NCBI RefSeq assembly: GCF_003675325.1
Contig: NZ_CP033073.1
Location: forward strand, 2,108,001 to 2,172,000
DNA: 64,000 nucleotides
Direction of reading: 5' to 3'
Source of the DNA: Streptomyces dangxiongensis
GTDB lineage: Bacteria > Actinomycetota > Actinomycetes > Streptomycetales > Streptomycetaceae
The notes beneath the pieces are model-generated. The model saw only the letters and a list, made by a program, of their open reading frames with translations, was not told the origin of the DNA and made no database searches. The position numbers and the translations under genes were made by a program. Position 1 is the stretch's first letter. Each line of letters starts with the position of its first letter. Positions 47,127-55,564 of the stretch are shown piece after piece.

Positions 47127-48917
47127 TCAGTCGCTCGTCTGTGGCTCATCACGCCGCTGCCGCGACGAACGGTGCTCTTCCTTCTCGGCAGGCGCACCAC
47201 TCGCGCCCTGGCGACCGCCCACCGCTCCACGACCGAGCCCCTTGGCGCCGGCCTCGGAGCCCTTGAGCGGGGAACCGGCAGTGTTGCGGGGCGCTCCGAT
47301 CGCGCCCTCGGGATTACCCGCCGAGCGCAGCACCGCCTGGCTCGCGCCGGGTTCCGCCTTGGCCGTGGGAGCACCGACGACTCCGCGCTGACCGAGAGCG
47401 CCCTTCGAAGGCTGGCTGGTGACCGGTTCTTCGGCGCCGACGACCATACCGCGCGGCACCCGGGGATTGGCCGTCCCTCCGGACGTACGGCCCGTGACCG
47501 GCTTGCCGCCCACGACACCGTTGCGCGCCGCACCGGTCGGACCGGCCGTTCCGGCCCGCCCGCCGGGCGTGTTGGCCGGCCGCGGCGTTCCGCCGGTGAC
47601 ACCGCGCCCCATCGGCGCACGCCCGGACTGAGCGGCCCCTCGTACACCCGGCTGACCCGCCGGAGTCGCTCGTCCCGTGGCACGAGCTGCCTGTCCCATG
47701 GGGCCCTGCGGGGCCCGGCCGCCCGCGACGGAACGTCCCGTCTGCCCCGCGGGTCCCTGCGGCACTCGGCCGCTTCCGGCACCCGAAGGACCGGTGCGTC
47801 CCTGCGCGGAGACCGGGAAACGGCTGGTCGGCCCGTAGCCAGGGGTACGGCCGGAGGTCGGCGCGACAGGAGGCGACATCGGCCCCGGGGGCAGCGGCAC
47901 CTGCCCACCGCCTCCAGCGGTTGTCGGCAGAGTAGGTGCCGGGGAGCCTGACGGTGCGGCGGGCGTCTGGGGAGGCAGTGTCGTCGTGGTGTTGATCTCC
48001 GTGCCGACATCGGGGCCGGAAGGCGCGCTGGGCTCGGGGACTTCCTTGAGGGGCGGTACGTGTCCGCCGGTCTCCGTCCCGTTCACGGTAGGCGTGCCGT
48101 GTGAGGTAGCCGTAACGTGATGACCTTCCGCCACGCTTCCGTGGCTTGCCGCCACACTTCGCCGGACGGCGGTCGGGCTGGACGAAGCCGCCCCAGAACC
48201 TCGCAAGTCGCCGTCCCGACGCCGTGTCGGCTGCGGCACCCCCACATCCGGAATCGGACTGTAAGGCTTCGGGTCGCTGGCCATCGCCATACCCAGCGCG
48301 GACGCGGACACCGAGTAGAACGACGCCAACCGGTTCGCCTGGTTGATCGCCTCTTGCCGGTTCTTCTCCACCGCGAGCGCGGCGGCGTAGTCAGGGTTGC
48401 CGTCGACCTGCTTGGTCTTGGGTAGCTGGGTGGGGCGCTTCTGCTCGCTCGCGGGCCGCGTGTCGCGGGGCGGCATGGACTTGCGTACGGAGGCCAGCCC
48501 CGTGGCGGCGGCCGAGATCTCGGTCGCGGCGGCGTCGGCGAAGGACGCGAGTCCCTTGGTCCAGTCGATGAGGCCTGACGTCCACTTGTGGAAGCTGTCC
48601 GCACCCTCGCCCTGCCAGTCGACGCCGCGGAGGTGGGTCTCCAGGTCCGTCGCCGCGTCGTGGATGGCCGTGCGGGCATCCCACAGGGCCTTGCTGGCCG
48701 TCTCCAGGTGCTCGGGGTTGGAGTGGTGGACCAGGTCGATCATCGCGTTGAGGTCGTGGTCCTCGAAGTCGGTCCTGCCGAAGGACAGTGCCGCTCCGAT
48801 CGGCGTTCCCCTGAACGCGTTCTGGAACCGGCTGAGCTTGTTGACCACGCCGACCTGGTTGTTGGCCTGCTCGACGTCGGTCCTGTACTCGGGCTTCTGC
48901 TGCCAGTTGTCGCTCAT
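47127..48917 (-). CDS. PPE-like/WXG-domain protein with long Pro/Gly-rich tail (candidate ESX substrate)
   Basis: A 596-residue protein. The first about 160 residues are helical with a W-x-G turn (VDWQGEGADSFHKW, Trp101), like WXG/PPE substrates; a helical stretch rich in Ala follows (NRQEAINQANRLASFY). From about residue 230 on, it is a low-complexity Pro/Gly/Arg/Thr tail with loose repeats (GRAPQGPMGQAARA, RAPMGRGVTGGTPRP), probably disordered and surface-exposed. There is no signal peptide, as expected for type VII export. The ATG overlaps the stop of the upstream gene (ATGA). I infer a secreted or cell-wall role; no enzymatic domain is visible. Confidence 0.8.
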   Translation of the reverse strand: MSDNWQQKPEYRTDVEQANNQVGVVNKLSRFQNAFRGTPIGAALSFGRTDFEDHDLNAMIDLVHHSNPEHLETASKALWDARTAIHDAATDLETHLRGVDWQGEGADSFHKWTSGLIDWTKGLASFADAAATEISAAATGLASVRKSMPPRDTRPASEQKRPTQLPKTKQVDGNPDYAAALAVEKNRQEAINQANRLASFYSVSASALGMAMASDPKPYSPIPDVGVPQPTRRRDGDLRGSGAASSSPTAVRRSVAASHGSVAEGHHVTATSHGTPTVNGTETGGHVPPLKEVPEPSAPSGPDVGTEINTTTTLPPQTPAAPSGSPAPTLPTTAGGGGQVPLPPGPMSPPVAPTSGRTPGYGPTSRFPVSAQGRTGPSGAGSGRVPQGPAGQTGRSVAGGRAPQGPMGQAARATGRATPAGQPGVRGAAQSGRAPMGRGVTGGTPRPANTPGGRAGTAGPTGAARNGVVGGKPVTGRTSGGTANPRVPRGMVVGAEEPVTSQPSKGALGQRGVVGAPTAKAEPGASQAVLRSAGNPEGAIGAPRNTAGSPLKGSEAGAKGLGRGAVGGRQGASGAPAEKEEHRSSRQRRDEPQTSD

Positions 48918-49372
48918 CAGAACTTGCCCCCCGCGGACTTGGTCCCACCGCTGTGCTCAGCCGCGGCGGGCTTCTCCTGGGCGTGCTTCTCCTCGGCCTG
49001 CGCCTTGCGGTGTTCCGCTTCGAGGTGCGCGCGGATCTCCCAGAACCGGCGCCGGACCTCGTCCTCCGTACCGTCGTAGGTGACGTCGGCCGCGTGCGCC
49101 GCCAGCGTCAGAGCCTCGATCTGCATGCTGAGGTTCTTCGACAGCGAGGTGAGGCGCTCGTGCACCTGCTCGTACCTGCCGTGCAGCTCGGTCGCCTCGT
49201 GGAAAGGGATGTTCGAGCCACTGAACGAGCCGAGGTTGAGCGTGTGCTCCGCGAGCCGCGACGGGCTGCCCGGAGCCCCCTCGAAGGCCTTCAGCGCGTC
49301 GTCCACTTTCCTCTTGAACTTCGACAGCGCATCGATGCCACGCCTCATGCCCGAGCCGCCACCGTCGCCCAC
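48917..49372 (-). CDS. Small helical ESX-associated protein
   Basis: A 151-residue, highly helical and charged protein, GTG start at 49372 behind AAGGGG. It contains TYDGTEDEVRRRFWEIRAHLEAE. YDGTE fits the general type VII secretion motif Y-x3-D/E after a helix hairpin, and the octapeptide DGTEDEVR is shared exactly with the 113-residue Esx protein. The C-terminal 30 residues are low complexity (KPAAAEHSGGTKSAGGKF). It is the first gene of the minus-strand ESX unit and is coupled to the PPE-like gene. It may be a partner of the PPE-like protein, like PE with PPE, but this is inference. Confidence 0.78.
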   Translation of the reverse strand: MGDGGGSGMRRGIDALSKFKRKVDDALKAFEGAPGSPSRLAEHTLNLGSFSGSNIPFHEATELHGRYEQVHERLTSLSKNLSMQIEALTLAAHAADVTYDGTEDEVRRRFWEIRAHLEAEHRKAQAEEKHAQEKPAAAEHSGGTKSAGGKF

Positions 49373-49453
49373 TGCGACCCCTTCCCCGTTTCCCCGTTGG
49401 TAGAACTGGACAGACCGACGGCACGGCGCCGCGCCCCCGATCTATCGCTGACC

Positions 49454-49482
49454 ACTGTAGTCACTGCGTAAAAGGTGGCCAA
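49454..49482 (-). promoter_or_regulatory. Promoter of the minus-strand ESX substrate operon
   Basis: TTGGCC and TACAGT with a 17-base spacer on the minus strand lie about 80 bp before the GTG at 49372. Spacing and hexamers fit a vegetative promoter. Confidence 0.6.
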
Positions 49483-49739
49483 CTGAACTCTGCGACGGTT
49501 CAGTTGCGACCGTGTCCCGAAGCGGCCGGGTCACGACCGCCGGAGACCGACAAGGCGGTCAATAACGACAGATTGAGTCCACTATCTGCGCAGAAGCTTC
49601 ACACGGGCGCGGTGGACGGTGTGCCGGCCGGAGCCCGGGGTGGCTCCGCACCCACGAAGCCGCCCCGCGATCGGGCTCACCGGCGCACCTCCGCCGAATT
49701 TTCACGCCCGACAGATCCCGCATAGTGGACATGACACAA

Positions 49740-49766
49740 ACTTTCCCCGGCATCGGTTGCTAGCTT
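49740..49766 (+). promoter_or_regulatory. Promoter of the first effector-like cassette
   Basis: ACTTTC-N15-TAGCTT lies about 40 bp before the ATG at 49805. The same arrangement, with the flanking GGTTGCTAGCTTG, recurs at 54046-54072 ahead of the degenerate copy. Between 49483 and 49739 no gene is seen. Confidence 0.55.
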
Positions 49767-49804
49767 GACCCGCATTGACGTACTCGCGGGGGAAGGGCCT
49801 TTCC

Positions 49805-50317
49805 ATGGCATGGGACGAGTGGGAGCAGCTCAAGGCACAGGCTGCCGAGGGGCAGTCGGCGCACATGCAGCTCAACCATGTCGACGGGGGCGGCGGCACG
49901 TACGGCCCCTACGTGCTCCCGAGCACGACCGGTGACCTCAAGGTGGGCCACAAGGACCTGGAGAAGATCGGCAGCGCGGCCCATCACCTCTACAACCAGC
50001 TCTGGGACAAGGCCCGCGTGGCCACGCCCAGCAGCGACTCCGCGGCCGGCGACCTATCCCAGCAGGGCTTCGCCCTCGGCGCGGGACTCCAGCACGTCTC
50101 GACCCGCTGGGAGGATCAGCTCAAGTCGCTGATGGACGCCTGCGCCCAGATCTCCAACCACATGCAGACCACGAAGGCCGTGCACGCGAACGACGAGCAC
50201 TACATCCAGCGGCAGATGAGCAGCATCGACGCGCTGGACGCCGGGTTCGACGAGCGGGTCGGGGCACCGGGCAAGAAGAACTCCGTCTACGGGGAGAAGA
50301 GCAAGAAGAAGGAGTAG
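49805..50317 (+). CDS. Helical partner protein of the WXG-headed large protein (cassette gene 1)
   Basis: A 170-residue soluble helical protein beginning MAWDEWEQLKAQAAEG. Its middle (LSQQGFALGAGLQHVSTRWEDQLKSLMDACAQISNHMQ) forms long amphipathic helices like a WXG100 hairpin, and the C-terminus is Lys-rich (NSVYGEKSKKKE). The ATG at 49805 has GGGGAAGGGCC upstream. It directly precedes the 775-residue WXG-headed protein, the position in which small helical adaptor or co-secretion partners occur in LXG/WXG toxin operons. A truncated paralogue lies at 54169. The adaptor function is inference; I do not recognise a named family. Confidence 0.72.
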   Translation: MAWDEWEQLKAQAAEGQSAHMQLNHVDGGGGTYGPYVLPSTTGDLKVGHKDLEKIGSAAHHLYNQLWDKARVATPSSDSAAGDLSQQGFALGAGLQHVSTRWEDQLKSLMDACAQISNHMQTTKAVHANDEHYIQRQMSSIDALDAGFDERVGAPGKKNSVYGEKSKKKE

Positions 50318-50391
50318 CGGCGCCGGGAGAACCCGCTGAGACCTCCCTTCGCACCGGCTGCCACCGCTACCCCCGAGGACGACGACACCGC

Positions 50392-52719
50392 ATGGACTTC
50401 AACGCTCTGTTCCACGCCAACTTCAAGCTGTTCGACGACGCCGTCACCGACTGGTCGACGCTCGTCAAGCACCTGGCCGACCTGAAGAAGGACGCCGAGG
50501 ACGGCCTGCACAAGGCTGCCCTCGCGGCCGACTGGGCCGGTGTGAACGCGCAGGTCTCCCGGGAGTTCATCGGCAAGACCGCCGGCGAGTTCGGCGACGC
50601 CCACACGCAGGCGACCACCATCCACAACATCCTGCGCGACACCCGGGACGAATTGAAGACGTTCCACCAGCAACTGACGGACGCCGTCTCGCGTGGGCAG
50701 AAGAAGAATCTGACCGTCGCCGACGCAGGTGACGGCAAGTTCACGGTCATGGGCAACACGCGGCCCGACTGGAACTCCGATCCCAGCGGCAAGACGAGCA
50801 CTACTGACCAGAAGGACGTCGACGACCTGCGCGACGAGATCCAGGGCATCCTCAGCAAGGCCACGGAGAGCGACAACACGGCCAAGGACGTCCTCGCGGC
50901 CATCGTCGACCAGAGCGCGACAGGTTTCTCCGACGCGAACTACAAGGACCGGGACACCGCGGCGGATGCCGTCAAGGAGGCCGACGAGCTGGCGAAACTC
51001 GCCGGGAAGAATCCGGACGACCTGTCCGTGGAGGACTTCGACCGGATCAACTCGGGGCTGAAGAAGTACGCGAACGACCCGCTGTTCGCCGAGCGCTTCA
51101 CCACCGACCTGGGGCCGCAGAAGACCTTGGAGTTCTGGACCGGCATCAGTGATCCCAACAGGGGCAACTACGAGCTGGGGCACAAGCGTCTCGACCAGTT
51201 CGACGACCTTCAGCGCAACCTGGGGCTCACGCTGGCCCACGCCACACAGAGCGATTCCGCGGGCATGACCGAGTGGAAGCGCAAGATGATCGACATCGGT
51301 GACCAGCCGCTCTACGGCGACCGGGGCGGCCCCATGGGCTTCCAGGTCATGAGCAACCTCATGCGGACCGGTGACTATGACGACCAGTTCCTGAAGGACT
51401 ACGGGACCGAGCTGATGGTCGCCGAGCGGAAGATGACCGGCAACGGTGAGCACGGTAACCCGATATGGCAGCACATGGGCGGGAGTGCCTGGCTGAACCG
51501 GATCGGCGACGACAGCGGCAACGATGCGCTCACCGGCTATCTCAAGGGCCTGTCCAACAGCCCCGATGCGGCTACCGACTTCCTCAACCAGCAGTACGTC
51601 TCCAAGGACGACCCGGACAACCCCTTCGAGCGGGACACGGACGGCAACGGCAAGAAGGGCAAGGTATCGCTGTCGAACTTCCAGTACCTGTTCGAGGAGC
51701 GGGACTGGCCCAAGGAGGCGAACCTGCACGGGGACGACATCATCACGGGGCAGAACAACCTGGCGCTGGCCCTGGAAGCCGCCACGACGGGACACCCGGC
51801 CGGCGAGATGCCCACGGCGGACACCCCTCCCCACAACGCGGGGCAGGCGAAGCTCGTGGAGGACATCTTCCAGTCGGTGTCGGAGGACCCGAAGCGACTG
51901 ACGGGCCGCAGCTACATGTCGGACAGCATGGGCCAGATCGCCGCGGAGTACATGCCGGATATCCATCGGGAACTCCACGCGGGCGATGCCAGCGAGAAGA
52001 CACTGTTCCCCGTGGCAGGCACGGTGGCCATGCTCAACGAGCGGGACATCACTCGGTTCCTGTACGCGGTCGGCCAGAATCCCGAAGGCTACGCCGCGGT
52101 CAACCTCGGTCAGCACAGCTACACGACGCAGCTGATGCAGCACCACTTCGAGCATCCCGGGGAGTACGTCAAGGATCCTGCTTTCTCCGAGGCCGACAAC
52201 CTGAAGCAGGGGAGCGAACAGATCGCCCGTAAAGCCGGTGAGATCGAGGGCATCATCGGTGCCGGCCGCGCCTACCAGGCTGAACTGGAGGGCGGCGCGA
52301 AGGACGCCGACTACAACGCCGCGATCGAGCGTGCCGGAAGCTGGGGCGGCACGGCCATCGGCATCGGCATCGGCATGGCCACGGAGCCGATGACCGGCCC
52401 CGGCGGTGCCATCATCGGCGACGTCGCCGGTACGGCGGCCGATGAAATCATCGGCAAGATCACAGAAGGAGCCATGCAGGACAGCTCCGGAGAGATCATC
52501 TACCGCAACGGCGAGAGCTTCGAGGAAACTTCCGACTCCACCTACAAGTTGGTGGAGCTCGCCGCCAGGAAGGCAGGAGAGAACTCCGGCCACCGCTACC
52601 CGTTGATCGAAGCCTCGGTGGCCACAGCCGCGGAAGACGGATTCGACACCGCCGGGACGAAGGTGCACAAGTACCTCGACGGGGAGGGCATCCCCAGGCA
52701 ACTCGACACGGAGGACTGA
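50392..52719 (+). CDS. Large WXG-headed protein, candidate type VII effector (cassette gene 2)
   Basis: 775 residues, no signal peptide. The first 100 residues form a helical hairpin with a W-x-G turn (ADWAGVNAQVSREF, Trp48/Gly50), the hallmark of type VII substrates. A long helical middle follows, with motifs DANYKDRDTAADAV, RTGDYDDQFLKDYG and LGLTLAHATQ. Around residues 650-690 is a Gly-rich hydrophobic stretch (GTAIGIGIGMATEP) like those before toxin domains in polymorphic toxins. The last 80 residues are polar with no recognisable nuclease or deaminase motif. I recall similar Streptomyces proteins filed under DUF6571 but cannot confirm it. A decayed paralogue lies at 54590-56732. Secretion is inferred from the WXG head and ESX context. 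Confidence 0.75.
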   Translation: MDFNALFHANFKLFDDAVTDWSTLVKHLADLKKDAEDGLHKAALAADWAGVNAQVSREFIGKTAGEFGDAHTQATTIHNILRDTRDELKTFHQQLTDAVSRGQKKNLTVADAGDGKFTVMGNTRPDWNSDPSGKTSTTDQKDVDDLRDEIQGILSKATESDNTAKDVLAAIVDQSATGFSDANYKDRDTAADAVKEADELAKLAGKNPDDLSVEDFDRINSGLKKYANDPLFAERFTTDLGPQKTLEFWTGISDPNRGNYELGHKRLDQFDDLQRNLGLTLAHATQSDSAGMTEWKRKMIDIGDQPLYGDRGGPMGFQVMSNLMRTGDYDDQFLKDYGTELMVAERKMTGNGEHGNPIWQHMGGSAWLNRIGDDSGNDALTGYLKGLSNSPDAATDFLNQQYVSKDDPDNPFERDTDGNGKKGKVSLSNFQYLFEERDWPKEANLHGDDIITGQNNLALALEAATTGHPAGEMPTADTPPHNAGQAKLVEDIFQSVSEDPKRLTGRSYMSDSMGQIAAEYMPDIHRELHAGDASEKTLFPVAGTVAMLNERDITRFLYAVGQNPEGYAAVNLGQHSYTTQLMQHHFEHPGEYVKDPAFSEADNLKQGSEQIARKAGEIEGIIGAGRAYQAELEGGAKDADYNAAIERAGSWGGTAIGIGIGMATEPMTGPGGAIIGDVAGTAADEIIGKITEGAMQDSSGEIIYRNGESFEETSDSTYKLVELAARKAGENSGHRYPLIEASVATAAEDGFDTAGTKVHKYLDGEGIPRQLDTED

Positions 52720-52723
52720 GACG

Positions 52724-53347
52724 TTGGCATCCACTCGTACCAAGTCCCTGCTCGCGGGGGGAGCGGCGCTGCTGCTCTGCCTCGTCCTGGGTGTCCTCTA
52801 CGCGCTGGGGCTTCCGCCCTTCAAGGACAAGCGGGGCGAGATCAAGGCATCCGAGATGTGCGGAACGCTGGGCCGCTCGTCCAGCACCGCCGCCGCGCTG
52901 AAGCGCGTTCTGCCCGACAAGTCCTCCTACGCGTTCGACGGCGCCGTGACCGACCCGCGTCTTGACGACGTGGACTCGAGCTACTACGCGTCATGTTTCG
53001 TCAACGGCGACGGGAAGCAGCTCGTCGCTGTCACGGCCGAGATGATGCAGTACGACAAGGCCGACGAGTGGGTGAAGGACGTGGTCGCGGAGAATACGCC
53101 GGCCGGGTCGATGACGCCGTTCGGTGCCGGCGACAAGGCGGTCGCATCGGACAAGGTGGCCGCCATTTACTTCCCCTGTGTCGCCCGCGGTGTCGGCGAC
53201 CACATGAGCGTGGTCGTACATCTCAAACGGCCCGGCAGCGCCGACGGTGATCAACTGCGGAAGGGGCTGATCTCCCTCGCCCGGAACGCCGCGCTGGTCG
53301 CACACCAGAAGGCGAAGTGCGACGCGCCGTCCAAGCTCACGCACTGA
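52724..53347 (+). CDS. Membrane-anchored cysteine-patterned protein (cassette gene 3)
   Basis: 207 residues. The start is a TTG four bases after the preceding stop, with CGGAGGACT spaced nine bases upstream. One N-terminal hydrophobic helix (LLAGGAALLLCLVLGVLYAL) would act as an uncleaved anchor. The outer domain has EMCGTLG ... KRVLPD ... YYASCFVNGDG ... FPCVARG and a late Cys (KAKCDAP), a pattern shared with the lipoproteins at 53388 and 56729. It is almost certainly translated with the large WXG-headed protein. An immunity-like or receptor role is possible but unproven. Confidence 0.75.
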   Translation: MASTRTKSLLAGGAALLLCLVLGVLYALGLPPFKDKRGEIKASEMCGTLGRSSSTAAALKRVLPDKSSYAFDGAVTDPRLDDVDSSYYASCFVNGDGKQLVAVTAEMMQYDKADEWVKDVVAENTPAGSMTPFGAGDKAVASDKVAAIYFPCVARGVGDHMSVVVHLKRPGSADGDQLRKGLISLARNAALVAHQKAKCDAPSKLTH

Positions 53348-53387
53348 ACCGGTGCACCTCCTGACATCCGGCGATGACGAGGATGCC

Positions 53388-53954
53388 ATGAATGTGACTT
53401 CCGGTCCTTACCAGGGCCGCCGTGCAGGGGCAGCCATCTCGGTCGCCGTTCTCCTGTTCACCCTTACAAGTTGTTCTGGAAGCGAGCAGGGACGCGAGTA
53501 CGCCACGCCTCGGTCCGTGTGCGGCGTCGCTGTCGATGCTGACGCGCTCGCCGGATTCCTCCCTCCAGGGAACAAGGTCACGGCGAAAGCCACAGCCGCT
53601 CCGCCCGCTGCCACCCGGTGCACTGTCTCCGTCGACGGGACGCCGATCGTCCGCACCGCGCAGGAGTGGTGGAACGACATGTCGGTGCTCGAGTTCGCCG
53701 AAGGCGTGACACTTGACGAGGTGGGGCACCGGACGGACGACGGACGGTTCGCGTACTCAGGGAACGAGGCGTTCGGCAAGACGGAACATTGCCGCGACCA
53801 TCACGACCGGATTCTTTATACGGCTGTGCGGGCCACGGGTTCGGAACACGAGGACGCCGCGGCCATGAAGGAGCTGATCACCGAGTACACGGATGCGGTG
53901 CAGCGATCCAGCGTTTGCCACGGCTCGTCCACGACACCGGCGGCAGGAGGGTGA
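53388..53954 (+). CDS. Lipoprotein (cassette gene 4)
   Basis: 188 residues with a lipoprotein signal: GAAISVAVLLFTLTSC ends in the lipobox L-T-S-C. The mature part carries SVCGVAVDADALAGFLPPG, CTVSVDGTPIV and, near the end, AAMKELITEYTDAV...VCHG. The same order of cysteines and the AAMK.hI.xYTxxh block recur in the lipoprotein at 56729, so the two are paralogues. The ATG at 53388 has GAGGA four bases upstream; a GTG at 53352 is less likely. It closes the first cassette. Confidence 0.75.
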   Translation: MNVTSGPYQGRRAGAAISVAVLLFTLTSCSGSEQGREYATPRSVCGVAVDADALAGFLPPGNKVTAKATAAPPAATRCTVSVDGTPIVRTAQEWWNDMSVLEFAEGVTLDEVGHRTDDGRFAYSGNEAFGKTEHCRDHHDRILYTAVRATGSEHEDAAAMKELITEYTDAVQRSSVCHGSSTTPAAGG

Positions 53955-54045
53955 GCTGCGGTGCTCGTGGGGGGTCCCGGCCGTCACAGCCTGTCTCGCC
54001 CTGCCTTTCACGCCTGACAAGGCCCACATGACGCGCATGCCCGGG

Positions 54046-54072
54046 ACTTTCGTCCGGCCGGGTTGCTAGCTT
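54046..54072 (+). promoter_or_regulatory. Promoter of the second (degenerate) cassette
   Basis: ACTTTC-N15-TAGCTT with the flanking GGGTTGCTAGCTTG matches the element at 49740-49766 in hexamers, spacing and position relative to the first gene. Confidence 0.5.
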
Positions 54073-54168
54073 GGCCCCACACTGGTGTATCCGCGGGAAG
54101 GGGCCCTTGGGGCGTGGGACGAGTGGGAGCAGGTCAAGGCGTAGGCCGCCGCCGGGAGACCGACCCAT

Positions 54169-54579
54169 ATGCGGCTCAACCAGGCGGCGACGGACGGCGG
54201 GGGCGGCTCCGGGGATCTGGTCGTGCACCAGGACGACCTGGGCCGGGTCGGGCACGAGGCCGACCTCCTGTTCGAGGACTTGAAGGGCCAGGCCGACATC
54301 GCCGCCGCCGGGTCGGGCAACGGCTCGGTCGGCTCGACCATGCAGGCCGCGGCCGCGCTGAAGTCGCACGGTTTCCAGATGGGCAGCGCCCTGGAAACCA
54401 CCGTGGAGGTATGGACCACGCAGGTCAAGGCTGTACTGCAGGCACGCGCACATATCTCCGACCATCTGGACTTCACTCAGAAGCTGCATGCGGAGGATGG
54501 CGCCGAAATCGGTGCCACGCTCCGTGGCCGTGACGGCTCGGCGGTGTCCGTGTCCCAGCTCAACGAGTACTTCAAGTAG
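54169..54579 (+). CDS. Truncated paralogue of the helical partner
   Basis: 136 residues if initiated at the ATG at 54169. Upstream DNA still encodes the ancestral start region (WDEWEQVKA, compare WDEWEQLKA in the gene at 49805), but the initiator codon is gone and an in-frame TAG at 54142-54144 replaces the CAG of the intact copy. The internal Met aligns with Met of AHMQLNHVDGG in the paralogue. The remaining body (HGFQMGSALETTVEVWTTQVKAVLQARAHISDHLDF) is conserved in pattern. The product lacks about 28 N-terminal residues, and whether it is made is uncertain. Confidence 0.6.
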   Translation: MRLNQAATDGGGGSGDLVVHQDDLGRVGHEADLLFEDLKGQADIAAAGSGNGSVGSTMQAAAALKSHGFQMGSALETTVEVWTTQVKAVLQARAHISDHLDFTQKLHAEDGAEIGATLRGRDGSAVSVSQLNEYFK

Positions 54580-54589
54580 GTGGCCTCTG

Positions 54590-55564
54590 GTGGCTCTCAC
54601 CACCGCCGACCTCATCGAGGTCGACCTCAGCAAACTCGCCACTGCGGTGTCGGACTGGAAAAGGGCCGTGGACGGCCTGAAGAAGTCGGCCGAGAACGCC
54701 CGGACAGGGATGCAGGCCAAGTCCGACTCGGCACGGTGGGCTGGGGTGAACGCGACGGTGACACGCGACTTCGTCGCGAAGACGGCCAAGGAGATCTCGG
54801 ACCTCCACACCGAGGCCGACAGCATCTACCAGGTCCTCGAAGACGGACACACCGAACTTGCCGCGTTACAACGAGTGTTGGTGACGGCCATGCAGGGGGA
54901 CGCTGCGAAACCGGGTGTGCGCGTCGAAGACTTGGGTGACGGCAGGGTCCGCTGTTTCTTCCCTCATGTCCGCGGTGACAGTGACGAACGCACTCAGGAA
55001 CAGCTCGCCCAGGAGCAGGCGTTGGAGGGCCGTATCAGCGGCATCCTCGCCCACGCCGCCGAGATCGATGCCTCGGTCGCCCGTGCGCTGGCCAGGAGCC
55101 ATGGCAACGACCCTTACAACGCGGGCCACAGCAAGTACGAGTCCCTGAACGACGCAGAGGTCGAGCGCGCCCTGGAACTGGCACACAAGGGCGACAAGAT
55201 GTCCGACGCGGAGCTGCGCGAGCTCGACCAGGTGCTGCGTTTCAACTCGTCTGCCGACGCGACCGGAACCCGCCTCGACGCGGTGCAGGATCTACAGAAG
55301 GTCATGGGCTACACCCTCGCCAACGCGACGGACCCGGACCACAGGCACCATCTCCCGGACAACTGGGGCGCTGAATTCCGGCGCCTCGGCACCCAGCAGA
55401 TCGGCTGGGAGCAAGGGCAGTGGAACAAGCCGTACGGCTACCAGGTGCTGGGGGGCCTACTGCGTTACGGCAACTATGACCCACGGTTCCTCACCCCCAT
55501 CGCGGAGCCCGGACGCGTACGGCTTCCATCCCTCGGGCAAGCTCGGCACGTAACGACCCGTTGA
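54590..55564 (+). pseudogene. 5' fragment of a decayed paralogue of the WXG-headed protein
   Basis: This begins with GTG (ALTTADLIEVDLSKLATAVSDW). The W-x-G head is kept (ARWAGVNATVTRDFVAKTAKE), and sequence parallels the 775-residue protein to GYQVLGGLLRYGNYDPRFL (compare GFQVMSNLMRTGDYDDQFL). After about 55505 the frame slips: an AYGFHPSGKLGT reading appears one base over, then slips again at about 55550 to give NDPLNSVLEGLGHSPE. The out-of-frame tail of this fragment ends in a TGA at 55564. Part of the region after the first slip also seems deleted relative to the intact copy. Confidence 0.7.

Noticed and set aside
45021..49372. EccA-type AAA ATPase expected in an ESX locus
   Set aside because: No such gene is present in the window, consistent with Streptomyces ESX systems, so nothing was annotated.
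49373..49804. Possible small gene in the divergent ESX intergenic region
   Set aside because: Frames such as 49504-49725 have no ribosome site or recognisable sequence, and the region is better explained as promoter DNA.
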